From positions 2,603,599 to 2,667,598 of the forward strand of contig KL197709.1 in assembly GCA_000697665.1 (NCBI GenBank): DNA of 64,000 bases, read 5' to 3'. The notes under the pieces are model-generated. The model was not told the origin of the DNA. It saw nothing but the letters and a program-made list of their open reading frames with translations, and made no database searches. This DNA is from Jaapia argillacea MUCL 33604 (taxonomy: Eukaryota; Basidiomycota; Agaricomycetes; Jaapiales; Jaapiaceae). This document shows, piece after piece, positions 13,701 to 23,730 of this stretch. A program made the position numbers and the translations under genes. How positions within the stretch are numbered: position 1 is the first letter of the stretch; each line of letters opens with the position of its first letter.

Positions 13701-14503
13701 GGTAATTGCAATGCAATCACTGACCTGCCGGTTGAACACAGGTTGAACGTCGACTTGGCGAGCCAAGTACAGCTCCTTGGTCGAAGACTTCGACCGCTTG
13801 TCCCATTTCTTCAGGATTTTGCGAAATCCTGTAGCATTCATTTCAATAAATTGCTAAATAGGACCACGTCTTCATGAGCTGAAACCAAGGATGGTGAACA
13901 TGGCTACCTGTAATTTTCCTAAGTCTCTCTCCAGGAGTCGGAAACCTTCTTCGACTGCCATCCACTCGACATGATTATGGATGTTGTCATCAGTGGCGTC
14001 GGGGAGTACCCTAGAGGCTGCCGCTCGTCTCTTGGAGAGAAGGGTCTCGAGCCGAAGTTTTAGTTCAGCCTCCTTCTGAAGGTAAAACGCGTTTATCTAT
14101 AATATCATAGAAAAAATCAGGACCATAAGAATAAAATATTTCTGGCTTGTACCTTTTCCAACTCCCGTTCAAGCTTAAAAAAGAAGGCAGCTTTGTGGGC
14201 CTGAAAATCAGGCCCTCTATCTTCATCTAGCCCATATGCAGACAAGATCGGGGGTATACTGGAGTCATCTACGGGAGTGGACCCAATGTGGTGAGGATCC
14301 CAAGGAGGCGACTGAGGGGCGGAAGCGGAGTGCTTGATAATATCGACTGGCCGGACTCCAACAGCAAAAGTGGCGGCTTCCGAGGCAGGGCGTTTCGCGA
14401 CAAGAGAGGATATTATTTTCTTAAGAGCCTTGTAATCAAGGTAGTGGGCGGACCATCCAGGTATTTGATTGGCTTGGATTTGTTTACCGAACTGGAGAAA
14501 CAT
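10786..14503 (-). CDS. PHO81: PHO81-like phosphate regulator: SPX, ankyrin repeats, degenerate GDPD
   Basis: PHO81 proteins sense phosphate through an SPX domain and inhibit the Pho80-Pho85 cyclin-CDK. The gene reads right to left. The SPX domain begins MFLQFGKQIQANQIPGW with LDYKALKKII (14,503-14,390), continues to HKAAFFFKLERELEK (about 14,160), and has the basic helix FRKILKKWDKRSKSSTKE (about 13,790-13,840), which carries the lysines expected for inositol-pyrophosphate binding. About six ankyrin repeats (for example GRSALHYACINGHSDICGRL) fill about 13,330-12,640. After a linker, the GDPD-like domain (about 11,930-10,790) keeps the fold but lacks the catalytic set: the strand that should read E-x-D reads VQVVVQVTRD, and the usual HD is TDW. 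That favours PHO81 over the enzymatic GDE1. The stop is at 10,786-10,788. There are at least five introns. PEX12 lies upstream on the same strand. Confidence 0.88.
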
Positions 14504-14916
14504 TTAGACAACGAGAACAGCGGGAGGGACTCGATGGAATGAGCACCTTCATGGCGCAAACGTGTCCAGGTCGTCACAATGAAAGATATTTGTGGTGGTC
14601 GTGCGAGGCAAACGAGTTCAGTTGACCCAAGCAGAATTCCGATCCACGACCCTGTCAAGGGTGCTCCAGCAAGAAGACCACAACAAACGTGCCCAATATA
14701 GTAATCTTGAAATGGAGAAGATTCGATGGTCGCGATTCCGATGAATCTGCCGTGCAATTGTAGTCTGGATGCAACACCGTCTCAAATTTACTTCTGCGCC
14801 CTCTCGTGTGATGAGTATCAAGTAGGTACATAGGTGAGGACCATGCCAGATGGGCCATCGGATTTGGGGAAAATACAGTTTCGGAGCCAGGCGCCACGAA
14901 CGTGCGTGGCGGTAAA
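14504..14916 (-). promoter_or_regulatory. PHO81-like promoter with three CACGTT boxes
   Basis: Between the PHO81-like ATG and the PEX12 stop, the minus strand has CACGTT at 14,559-14,564, 14,686-14,691 and 14,899-14,904 (seen as AACGTG on the + strand). CACGTT and CACGTG are the known binding hexamers of Pho4-type bHLH factors. About 0.2 hits would be expected by chance in 413 bp. Phosphate control by a Pho4/NUC-1 homologue is an inference. Confidence 0.5.
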
Positions 14917-16272
14917 TCAAATCATCACTTTTCTCATTTGCCACATCCGAGCGGGAGTAAGTGTTACGGGACATCTGCCGTGTTTCTCAACCTGCTCATG
15001 GGCGCAACGATAGCAGAAAACGTAACCCGACGGAAGAGCGGTAGCGTTGGCGATTGGGCCGCGGCAGACTGGACATTGTCCATACATTGTTCTGTCAATT
15101 GGCAGACCCTTCGGATGAGGTGTGAGCATCCGAGGGGGAGGAACGGGAGGGCCAAGGGGGGAAGAGGCCAAAGCCCGAGCGGGGGACGAAGGGGAGTACC
15201 ACCATTCGAGGAATTTGATGAAGAAGATGGCGGTAGGGAGAAGGACCTTGAGAGAATCCAGTAGAATACGTGGGGATTTAAGGATGAGACGTTGAATTAG
15301 GGCAAATACGCCTTTTCGGTGCTCCGGTTGAACATTCTTCTGAGCGAGTAGAGCGACGCGACGCTTCAAATACCGATTAGCAAAGTAGCTTGATTACGAC
15401 ACAGGGCACTCACATAATCGTCAAGTCCCAGCCGCCGTAAATCTACACCAATGAGGGACAACCACGGTCGATAGAACGGTGTTTGATCAAATAAGTATCC
15501 CACATTGAAAGCAAGGAGCCACAATTCGTAGGACATATTCAACCAAGGGTAGACGGACTTGAAGGTTCGTCGATATCGAGCCATCAATGACTGCACGTTG
15601 CGTCAGCAATGTACTTCAATTATAAGATGCTCGACTCACCTCTCCGGTGGGTGGTCTGTTCTGCGCGCCTTCTTGGAGAAGGTCAGAGTCTACTCCTCCG
15701 CCGAGTTGCTCATAGTAATCCTGAGCCTTTGAGCGAATATACGGTATCCCAACCTGCGGGGGTGCATTAATGGAAATCCACGTTGAGATGAGGAGATGCG
15801 AACGAACGAGGAATATTAAGGACGCCCGTATATCTCGGCTTCGCAATGTTTCCTCTTCAGGAATACCGCCAACCGCTGTTTTCGCCCGGTCCATCTCTAT
15901 AAGTGGTCTCCTCCTCCGCTTCATCCCATAGAAATTCTCCGCAAACGAGGCATCTGACGACAGTTAGCGTTGGTAACGTCGCGTTGCGGGCGATACTCAC
16001 TGTGCGTTCGAAGGTAATGTCGTTCGACGAAGAACATCACCAGAGCGTAGAACTCTTCATGTCTGTTCACTAGCCGGAGGAGATATCTTGGGTATCTTTG
16101 AGCAAAGACCTGGAGACATGACGTGGGTACAACCTGGCTAGGGAGTGCACTGACTTACCGAAAGAACGTATTTCAACGCTGGCTGCAAGAGGTCACGCAG
16201 TTGTTCTTGAGCTACCAGCTCGAAAAGCGAGGGCTTTAGGGGGTCTCCTCCGACATTGTTAAAAAATTCCAT
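14917..16272 (-). CDS. PEX12: Peroxisome biogenesis RING protein PEX12
   Basis: PEX12 is one of the three RING peroxins (with PEX2 and PEX10) forming the peroxisomal membrane ubiquitin ligase that recycles the PEX5 import receptor. The N-terminus is [19 protein letters not shown] (ATG at 16,272). Conserved segments follow: [58 protein letters not shown] with QTPFYRPW (about 15,440-15,590), and [16 protein letters not shown] (about 15,200). The C-terminal RING is [22 protein letters not shown] (about 14,945-15,070), followed by QMRKVMI-stop. As in other PEX12 proteins, the RING lacks some zinc ligands, so it likely binds one zinc. At least five short introns are present. It is divergent from the UPF0303 gene. 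Confidence 0.92.
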
Positions 16273-16683
16273 CAAGTGAACCGGAAAGGGCTTTCGATGG
16301 GCTCCTTAAGCGCTCAACCCATGCTTCTGAACGTTGCCACGTGAAATTGACTTTGCTTACCACGGGCGTTGGTACCGGTCTTGCCGCTGCTTCCACTGGC
16401 TCTGAAGTTCATTGCACAGCAACAAGCCTTGTCCGACATCTCACAAATAAAGAAATACCACACTCAACAGATATCGGATGTCCGGGGAGGAGAATGAACT
16501 TTCAAAGAAATCCACCCTCCTGCCTAAAAAGGAGAACAAATAGGGCTTGATGGATGTGGTTGAAGTTCTTGTCGGGAACGTGGCCCTCGACCATAAGCCT
16601 CATTGTCTTGGAACCTGATTTCTTTCAATCCACCTCCTCACCCCATACCCCCCACCTTTTTTTCTTTCTTATCTAGGCCGTGG
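16273..16683. promoter_or_regulatory. Divergent promoter region, PEX12 / UPF0303 gene
   Basis: About 410 bp separate the two start codons. A C/T-rich tract on the + strand at about 16,620-16,675 sits just upstream of the UPF0303 start, as is common for fungal core promoters. No specific factor site was recognised. Confidence 0.45.
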
Positions 16684-17717
16684 ATGAGCGCTCGAATGTC
16701 TATTCTCACTGGTTTTCAGTCTCATCTTGACCGACCTGTATCTGATGCAGAAATCGCTAGTCAAACTCTGCATGAAGAATCTCTGTACCGTTTCCCCTCC
16801 TTCAAAGCCGACGATGCTGTGACGTTGGGACTGTCCCTTCGCAAACGGTTTCGTGCATCCCGCCGCTTTGGGAAGGGAAAAGGACTCGTGATTTCCATCC
16901 AAAGTATTGCAGGGCACACTTTGTTCGCCTGCACCGTCGGGGACCTGGGAGGTGCATCGGGTGCTGGAGATATTGGATTGGACAGTTGGGCTTGTTTAGA
17001 GGGGATGATCAGTGTGGTCAAACGGACGGGGCATTCAAGTTATTATGTGGAGAAGTCTATGGGGGATTCTGTCAAGGCATCTCAGCCCATTTCGAACATC
17101 CAACGCGAATTTTTGCAGGGAGGAGGTACGTCTCTCAGATGCATCATCGTGTACATTTTTCACAAAATATTTGTAGCGTTTCCCATCTGGTTAGAGGTAA
17201 TTCGTGTATCATTCCCCCTTCGCCCAATATTGAACTGGAACAATGGAAAGGTTGCTCCGTGCTGTCCTATCGCCGTTGTAGCATGCTATTCGGGCTCGAG
17301 TGTCGATGATCACCATGTGAGTCCGGCACCTGTAAATCCCGACTTGCACAACTCAGTGCATTTTCCCGCAGCTGGTGGTTGCTGGAGTGAGGGACTACAT
17401 AACGAAGATGCTGCGAGACCGTCCCATGCCTCCTGGCATGCATCAAAGCACTGGACTCCCTCCGAGTGCGGTAATGCCTAATCATGTATATGCCTATGAT
17501 GGAGATTCAACTTGCTCTTGACTCCTTTTGTAATCAAGCAGTATAAATCTTTCCCCTCCCCGGGCCCTGTGATGCCACAGCCGAGCTCGGTACGAGCGTA
17601 TCAGTAACTGCTCTATAACAGTCTAACTCATCGTTGTTGTTGTAGGAATGGGTGATGCAACCCGCCGGCGAAGAACTACAAACGCCCGTTGGGCCTCATC
17701 TCGAAGGAGGACTATAG
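16684..17717 (+). CDS. UPF0303 / heme-degrading domain (HbpS-like) protein
   Basis: The protein matches the UPF0303 branch of the HbpS/GlcG-like heme-degrading-domain fold. Landmarks in order are FPSFKADDAVTLGLSLRKRF (about 16,790-16,850), a GKGLVISIQSIAGHTLFACTV strand pair, LDSWACLEGMISVVKRTGHS (about 16,980-17,040), and EFLQGGAFPIWLE joined over an intron (about 17,110-17,195). APCCPIAVVACYSGSSVDDH (about 17,250-17,318) joins LVVAGVRDYITKML (about 17,373). Two small exons, about 17,540-17,591 (YKSFPSPGPVMPQPSS) and 17,646-17,717, extend the C-terminus to GPHLEGGL-stop. The chosen ATG at 16,684 (MSARMSILTGF) follows a pyrimidine tract. Function in fungi is not established. The last two splice junctions are my reading of GT/AG sites. 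Confidence 0.78.
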
Positions 17718-17887
17718 CGAGGGATGTTCTTCCCATTGGATACATGAAACTGACTGTTGGGGGTCGCGGCGGGGAAGATGGACCACATCGCTTAGAGGAA
17801 ACTTGCGGTGGAGATGAGACGAAGGGAGAGTGGATACCCGATTAATGCAAACTGTATACTTTATATTACAACCACATCCTTGAATCA

Positions 17888-18550
17888 TCAATGCTCCGCC
17901 CCCTCCTCGCCAGCATGGGACGGCGGTCCCTTGAGCACGCGGATCATTTCTGGAGAACATGTCAGGTAAATTCGAGATCGGCGCCACCATACTCACCGTG
18001 CCTCAAGAAGACGTGTTTTTGTCCATGTGTCGCGTCACCTTCGGGCTCCAAGTCTCTCATCTCATAGTTGGCTTCGACATACACGTGAGATCCCTTCCGA
18101 AGGTTCTGGAGGTAATTGTTGACGCCGGGGTGGAAGGAGGTGACGGTGTGCCATGATGTTTTGGGCTCTGGGCGAGCTACGATAACGTCCTTGATTGGGA
18201 TACCAAGATATGGAGTCACACAAAAAACATACCACCGTCGGGACCAGGGGGAGGAGGTGGGTAGTTCGTCGTTGCAACAGTGTACCTGCGCACGCTTGTC
18301 AGTCCAAGGCAGCTCTGAAGCATGATATTCACGAACGAGACATATTCCTTGTCCGTCTTGGTTCTTCGCAACTCAGGATCTTTGCCCAAACGCCCGATAA
18401 GGACCAGTTTAGCAAGGTCAGAAGAACGCGACGCGCTCGTTGAAAACGCCTAGATCTCACAGCTGTCAGAGAAAAACACGCGTCCAGATACCGGTCACTT
18501 ACGCGAGAGGCAGCACGAGGAGCGGTAGCAAAACGAGCTGCAGACATCAT
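17888..18550 (-). CDS. RIM1: Mitochondrial single-stranded DNA-binding protein (RIM1/mtSSB)
   Basis: An OB-fold protein that coats single-stranded mtDNA during replication. The first exon encodes a basic leader, MMSAARFATAPRAASR, joined to AFSTSASRSSDLAKLVLIG (about 18,395-18,450), typical of a mitochondrial presequence. The SSB core follows: GRLGKDPELRRTKTDKEYVS (about 18,340-18,400), YTVATTNY (about 18,270), SWHTVTSF (about 18,150), and LRKGSHVYVEANYEMRDLE (about 18,045-18,105). It ends HVFLRHE-MIRVLKGP and a short acidic tail, stop at 17,888-17,890. The size suits mtSSB rather than nuclear RPA. It converges on the UPF0303 gene (170 bp between stops) and is divergent from HBS1 (216 bp between starts). 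Confidence 0.88.
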
Positions 18551-18766
18551 GATGGGCGACGAGACGAACAGTTGGATTGTCTGAGGCAGACTTTTGTGGA
18601 TTGAAGTCCGCAAGTCCGCCCGCCATATTTTTGTGTCCTTCTCTCTGTTTGTTGGCGTTTGCCAGATTCCGCGGAAATGCAGTACCAGATCTCGCGAGCA
18701 GCTTCCCTCGCCCGTTTCTATCAGCTTCTCTCTGTTATTCTCTGTAAATCTGAGTTGTCGGACACC
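18551..18766. promoter_or_regulatory. Short bidirectional promoter, RIM1 / HBS1
   Basis: Only 216 bp separate the start codons of the two head-to-head genes, so both 5' UTRs and core promoters must be packed here and may be co-regulated. No TATA box was evident. Confidence 0.55.
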
Positions 18767-21700
18767 ATGTCTCGACACAGACTTGTACGAAACATGAATA
18801 TCAATGGTAAGTACATCGTTGATCCACCGTTTGACCGTTGCTTACTTCGGACTGGTGGACAGACGAACTAGACGACGACGCTCTATCTGATGGTGGGGAA
18901 GAACAACTCTCGCCAGAGCAAGAAGGTCAGGGGGTGCTTCTCTCGTGGAAATTGCATTTACTGACGATTCCCGATGTTAGAATACATGGCTAATGGCTTA
19001 GAACATGTTAGGGTGGCCTTGGGTAGTGAAGAGGAATCTGGTTTAGACGACACAGTCATCAAGGAGACATTATGGCATTACTACTTCGATATTGAGAAGA
19101 GCGTTGACTGGTTGGTCGGTAAGTCATATATTCAAATGTCTCGACTGCCCTCGTGGCTGATTTCCTTGTCAGAGGAGCAAGATAGGAGGAAGGCGGCACT
19201 GGAACGAAGAGGTAAGCATGAACGACTTGACTTTTATCCCCTTCATTTCAGTACTCCCATCGTCCCTTTTGTAACCATACCTATTCTTCCCGAATTCTGC
19301 GGAATGAAGGTACATGTTCGGTCTGCTGGACTCCGCCCACGATCTTCGCGACACACTAATTGATCCTCATATTCCTTATAGATTACGGCGGAAGCAGTGT
19401 CGTTCCATCCTTCCCCGTCGGCCCAGATGGCGAGTTTTCCAGTGATGGGAGTGCATCCCCCAACCTTTTGAATCGGCTCAACCTTCCCCTGATGACCTTG
19501 GGTCAGGATGCGCCCTATGGAGAAGAGTATTCTGAAGCTGCCTCGACGCCACGGATTGGATACAATCGTCTCAGTACTATTACTGAGCGAACAGAACGGA
19601 CGGAGTTCACAGAGAGTTCTGGAACCTGGACACCGGGACGTGCGTCTGCTGCACCCCAGCAGTTACGCCCGACGTCGATCCTAACGTCAACGACGGATTA
19701 TGGTCAAGAAATTGGTATGATTCATTTCCGACCGTCAAACTTCTAGTCGTTGCTGACTATCGTATACAGAGTCGAGGATGATTGTCAACCCCAATGATAT
19801 CCCTCCTTCACCGTCATTATCCGCTCTCGCTCGCCTATCTATGATGGAGCCTGCGCCTTCATTACCAAGGTCGGAGTCTCGCAGTCCTCCCTCCACGCCA
19901 CCGCGCTCTCCACCACCACCTCTTCCCCCCATGGAAGCTATCCCCGATATCCCCGACTATGTTTCCAAGTCGAGTCGATTACCCAAAATCGCTGATCGGG
20001 TAGCACCGCGACCTCTCTTAAAGGCCTCAGAAAGCTCCGACCGCTCGAGCACGGTCAAGAAATCCAAATTGTCAGCCCTCGCGAGTTCAAGAGCAAGCTC
20101 AGCAAGTCTCAGTACTCGGAGTTCACGAATGACTGACTTCGATTCCGCTACTGTGGCCACTTACCCTGCCCTACGACCCTCTCCCGCGTCGCAGCTCTCC
20201 TTAGCTCCTTCCACGAGCACATCGGCTTCATCTCACGTCCGAAAGGCGATTCAAGCCGCGATGGAGTTTGAAAACCTTGACAGAGCAGGCTCTCGAACGC
20301 CAACTGCACGCTCTGAAGCGTCGACGGTAAAGGTGGATCGTGTACCGGCCCCGCCCTCCTCAACGGGACAAAGTCAGCACCGTTCCAGTCGGGAATCCAT
20401 GAAGACAATATCTGAAACGTCTCCACCTACGAAACAACCATCAAAACTGGCACTCCTTGCTCAGGCCAAGGCGCAGCAGAATGGCAGCTATAGTCCGACC
20501 TCAAAATCGGCGACACGTTCCCAGTCTCCTGGTAGCCAGCTCCATCAGCCCCGCACGAAGTATCTTACGCCCATAGCCAATGGCGCAAGTGCAACTACAG
20601 CAATCACTACTCAATATCAGTCGTTGAATAACCTCATTCCTCCCAAGAGATCGGCGCTTCCTCCCTCGTATCCACCTACCGACTCCAATCCACCCTCATC
20701 AAAGTCCGTCGGCCGTGAGCGGCAATCGCAGGAGCCAAAGCAGTCAAAGTTGGCGATGAAGGCCAAGAAACAGAAGCAGATTACTGAAACTCCCATTGTC
20801 GAGGAGCCCGAAGAGATCCCTCCCGAGCTACCCATATTCATGAGCAAGCCCACTCGTTCTCGTGCGTCGCCATCGGTTTTCGCTTCACTCCTAACCGAAG
20901 ATCAGTCTCTAACGCACTGCGAAGATACGAGCGCAGAGGCGGCAGAGAGGAGAGAAAGGAAGGGGAAGCAGAAGGCTCGTTCATCGAGTATACAAGATGA
21001 CGAGACGAGTACATCCTCGCTTACCTCCGACCGGCGGAACCGCACGCTCCCCCCATTGCCCCCTCTGTCGTCACCTAACGGTTTCGCCTTCGATTCCCCA
21101 AGTCCCGACGACGTGGTGCTAAACGCTAGAAAGGGGACTTCCCTCGCCAAAGTTCGATCCGTACCTGGCCCTTCACTCACCTCCGCCTCGTCGCCTTCTC
21201 CTTCACGTCACCCTTCTCGCGTTACTTCTTCTCTTTCGTCTCTTCATTCTATTTCTCAAAGGACTTGATTTTTTAATATTCCTGTTGTGACTGATTCTTG
21301 TCGTTGTTCTCCTTGTAATCAATAGCTGCCAAACAACGAGAGAAGGCGTTGAAGATGACCTCCCAGAAGAACTCGGTTAATTCCCCCTCTCGTCCGTCGT
21401 CGGCCGCAACGTCTCGGGCCACTTCTCCTGTACCTATCAAAACACCCAAAAAGGGTGCCGCAAGCACTTCTAAACCTGCTGCCGGCGCATCAACCCCCGC
21501 TCGAACTTCGGGGGCTACAGATCAGAGTCAGCTTGATCTTTCTGGACTTAATTTAAATAACAAGAATGAAGACATCGCTGTTGTGGATGAAGAACCGCCC
21601 AGGGTGGCTATCGCAAGGGAGAAGTTAATTGAACAGGTGAAGAAGGCCCTCGATGCTGAAGCTGCAAAGGACAGGCTGGCTGTTAGCCTGGTCGTCATTG

Positions 21701-23440
21701 GTGCGGACAACCAGTCTCGTCTTGCTTATGGGGCATACTGAGGCAGGATTCAAGGGCACGTTGATGCTGGCAAATCCACACTTATGGGACGATTATTGTA
21801 CGAGCTTGGCAGAGTGGATGAGAAAAAGCGAGCCGCGAATGAAAGGGCAAGCAGCAAGATTGGCAAGAGTAGCTTTAGCTGGGCTTGGCAACTCGATGGC
21901 ACTGCCGAAGAGCGAGAGAGGTGAGCCAAGTGTTTGCTTGCCGTGTGGAATCTCTGGTCTCAACTACGCGCTTGGACTATAGAGGCATAACGATGGACAT
22001 TGCAATGCAATCTTTGACAACACCACGAAGGCAGATCACAATTCTTGACGCTCCAGGTCACAAGGATTTCATACCGAACATGATTTCAGGGGCATCGCAG
22101 GCAGATTGTGCCCTACTTGTCGTCGATGCGGCTACGGGAGAGTTCGAAGCAGGCTTCGAAAGGGGAGGACAGACTCGAGAACATCTGCTTCTCGTAAGAA
22201 GCCTCGGCGTTGGCCAAGTGGTCGTCGCAATCAACAAATTAGATCAAGTCAGCACTGGAATTGTCTTCTGGCTTATTCCTCTTCTGATCTACTTGCTAGG
22301 TGCAATGGGAGAAGGACAGGTACAACGAAATATGCGACCTATTACGCCCGTTTCTGCTTCAATCCGGTTTCCAGCCTTCGAAGACCAAGTTCGTGCCAGT
22401 CGGTGCGATGTCAGGGGTCAATCTAGTGAATCGTGACGGGACGGATGCTTCTCTCCTGTCCAAGTGGTACAAAGGACCGACTTTGGTAGATCTCCTCGGT
22501 TTGTTGCCTAGTTCTCTCGCTCGGCGCTTTACTCAGACCTTCATCTATCTTCCAGATCGGCTTGAACCTCCCATCCGGGACATAACGTCACCGTTGCGGT
22601 TCCCTATATCCAACGTCTTCAAAGGAACAGGCTCTGGTATTGGCGTTTCTGGCCGAGTTTGTGGGGGAGTCATTCAAGTTGGGGAGCGCCTTCGAATGCT
22701 TCCCGGGGATGAAACATGCGTTGTGAAATGTCGGGATTTCAATTTGTCCATCCTCGATTTTCTGACCCCTCCTCCACCAGCAATTGACCTAGAGGACGCG
22801 AACGTGCAATGGGCAGCAGATGGGTCCAATGTGACGCTCTACCTCACATCTGTGGATCCTGTTCATCTCAGCGTTGGGACTGTGTTATGTCCTCCTGAAC
22901 ATCTCGTCCCTCTCGCTACGGTGTTCAGTGCGCGGGTCTTGGTGTTCGATATCCAAGTACCTATCACTGCAGGGACATCTGTACGTTGGGTGAACCCGCT
23001 CTCAAAGTCCTGTTGCTGATACGACACTTCAGGTTGAGCTGTTCCACCAATCTCAGAACATCCCAGCATCGATTTCCAAGCTCGTTTCGTCATTGGATCG
23101 TGCTACTGGCAATGTTCTGAAGCAGAACCCCCGGTGTGTCTTCATCCTTCATCCAGATCGCTGGCTGGTACTTAAACTACGCACTAGAGTGTTGACCAAA
23201 GCACTTGCTGCCGAGGTTCAAATTACCCTACGCAGTGCCAACTACAGCACCGGTGCTGCATCCACTACTAAAGCCCGCCCAATTCCTCTGGAGACTTTCT
23301 CCACAAACAAGGAAATGGGGAGGATCTTGATTCGTCGGGGTGGAGAGACCATCGCCGCAGGTTTATTTCCCTCCACATGATCACTCGTATTAGACTGACC
23401 AGAGGTCATAACAGGAATCGTATTGGCGATCATCGCCTGA
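18767..23440 (+). CDS. HBS1: HBS1 ribosome-rescue GTPase (HBS1/SKI7 bifunctional locus, long-spliced form)
   Basis: HBS1 works with Dom34/Pelota to split stalled ribosomes. The N-terminus is canonical: [13 protein letters not shown] joined to [14 protein letters not shown]. An HBS1_N domain follows ([15 protein letters not shown] and [20 protein letters not shown], about 18,980-19,115). In the HBS1 form, the exon ending at 19,714 (Gly-Gln-Glu-Ile) must skip to the acceptor at 21,325. The join gives [12 protein letters not shown] in frame, removing 1,611 nt. The GTPase domain has G1 GHVDAGKS across an intron (about 21,695-21,775), G2-region ERGITMDIA (about 21,985), G3 DAPGHKDF (about 22,049), G4 NKLD (about 22,235) and a G5-like GAMSG (about 22,410). 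EF-Tu-like domains 2 and 3 follow to GIVLAIIA-stop at 23,438-23,440. All GTP-binding motifs look intact. Confidence 0.9.
19770..21268 (+). CDS. SKI7: Alternative SKI7-like terminal exon of the HBS1 locus
   Basis: This 1.5 kb open exon lies inside the long HBS1 intron. Splicing from the same donor (19,714/19,715) to the acceptor at 19,769 removes 55 nt and gives [15 protein letters not shown] in frame. It runs about 500 residues and stops at 21,266-21,268, before the GTPase exons, so the product would be HBS1_N plus a Ser/Pro-rich tail without GTPase. In other fungi and in animals a single HBS1/SKI7 gene is known to yield SKI7, the cytoplasmic exosome-Ski complex bridge, from such an exon. Seen here are three short SKL-Ala/Ser-rich motifs (about 20,056-20,095, 20,434-20,475, 20,740-20,785) and SPSVFASLL (about 20,867-20,893), which resembles the short exosome-binding motif of SKI7-like proteins as I recall it. 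Coding is strongly supported; the SKI7 role is inferred from position. Confidence 0.75.
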
Positions 23441-23730
23441 AATCATAGGTGTGCGTAAACAGGTCATCAGGAAACTCTATAGTGGTAGTGGGCAAAGCTA
23501 GGAAAGCGGGGGACAGTAATCAATGAAATGGAATCCTTGTCAAGATGAATGTAAAACCCAAGATGGCGGGATGAAGTAGAAATAAGAAGAGCCCAGCAAG
23601 GCAGCAAGAAACGGATCTGCGATGTACAGCTCGGATTATAACATTAAATAGAACCCGTAAACAGATTCAATGCGATAGAACTTAGAAGGTCAAAGTATGA
23701 ATGGGCAAACGTCGACAACCCCACCACCCT
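23441..23730. other. Shared 3' flank of converging HBS1 and CBM48 genes
   Basis: These 290 bp between two convergent stops must contain both 3' UTRs and polyadenylation signals. AT-rich stretches near 23,560-23,670 (for example ATTAAATAG) are plausible end signals. No gene is seen. Confidence 0.4.
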
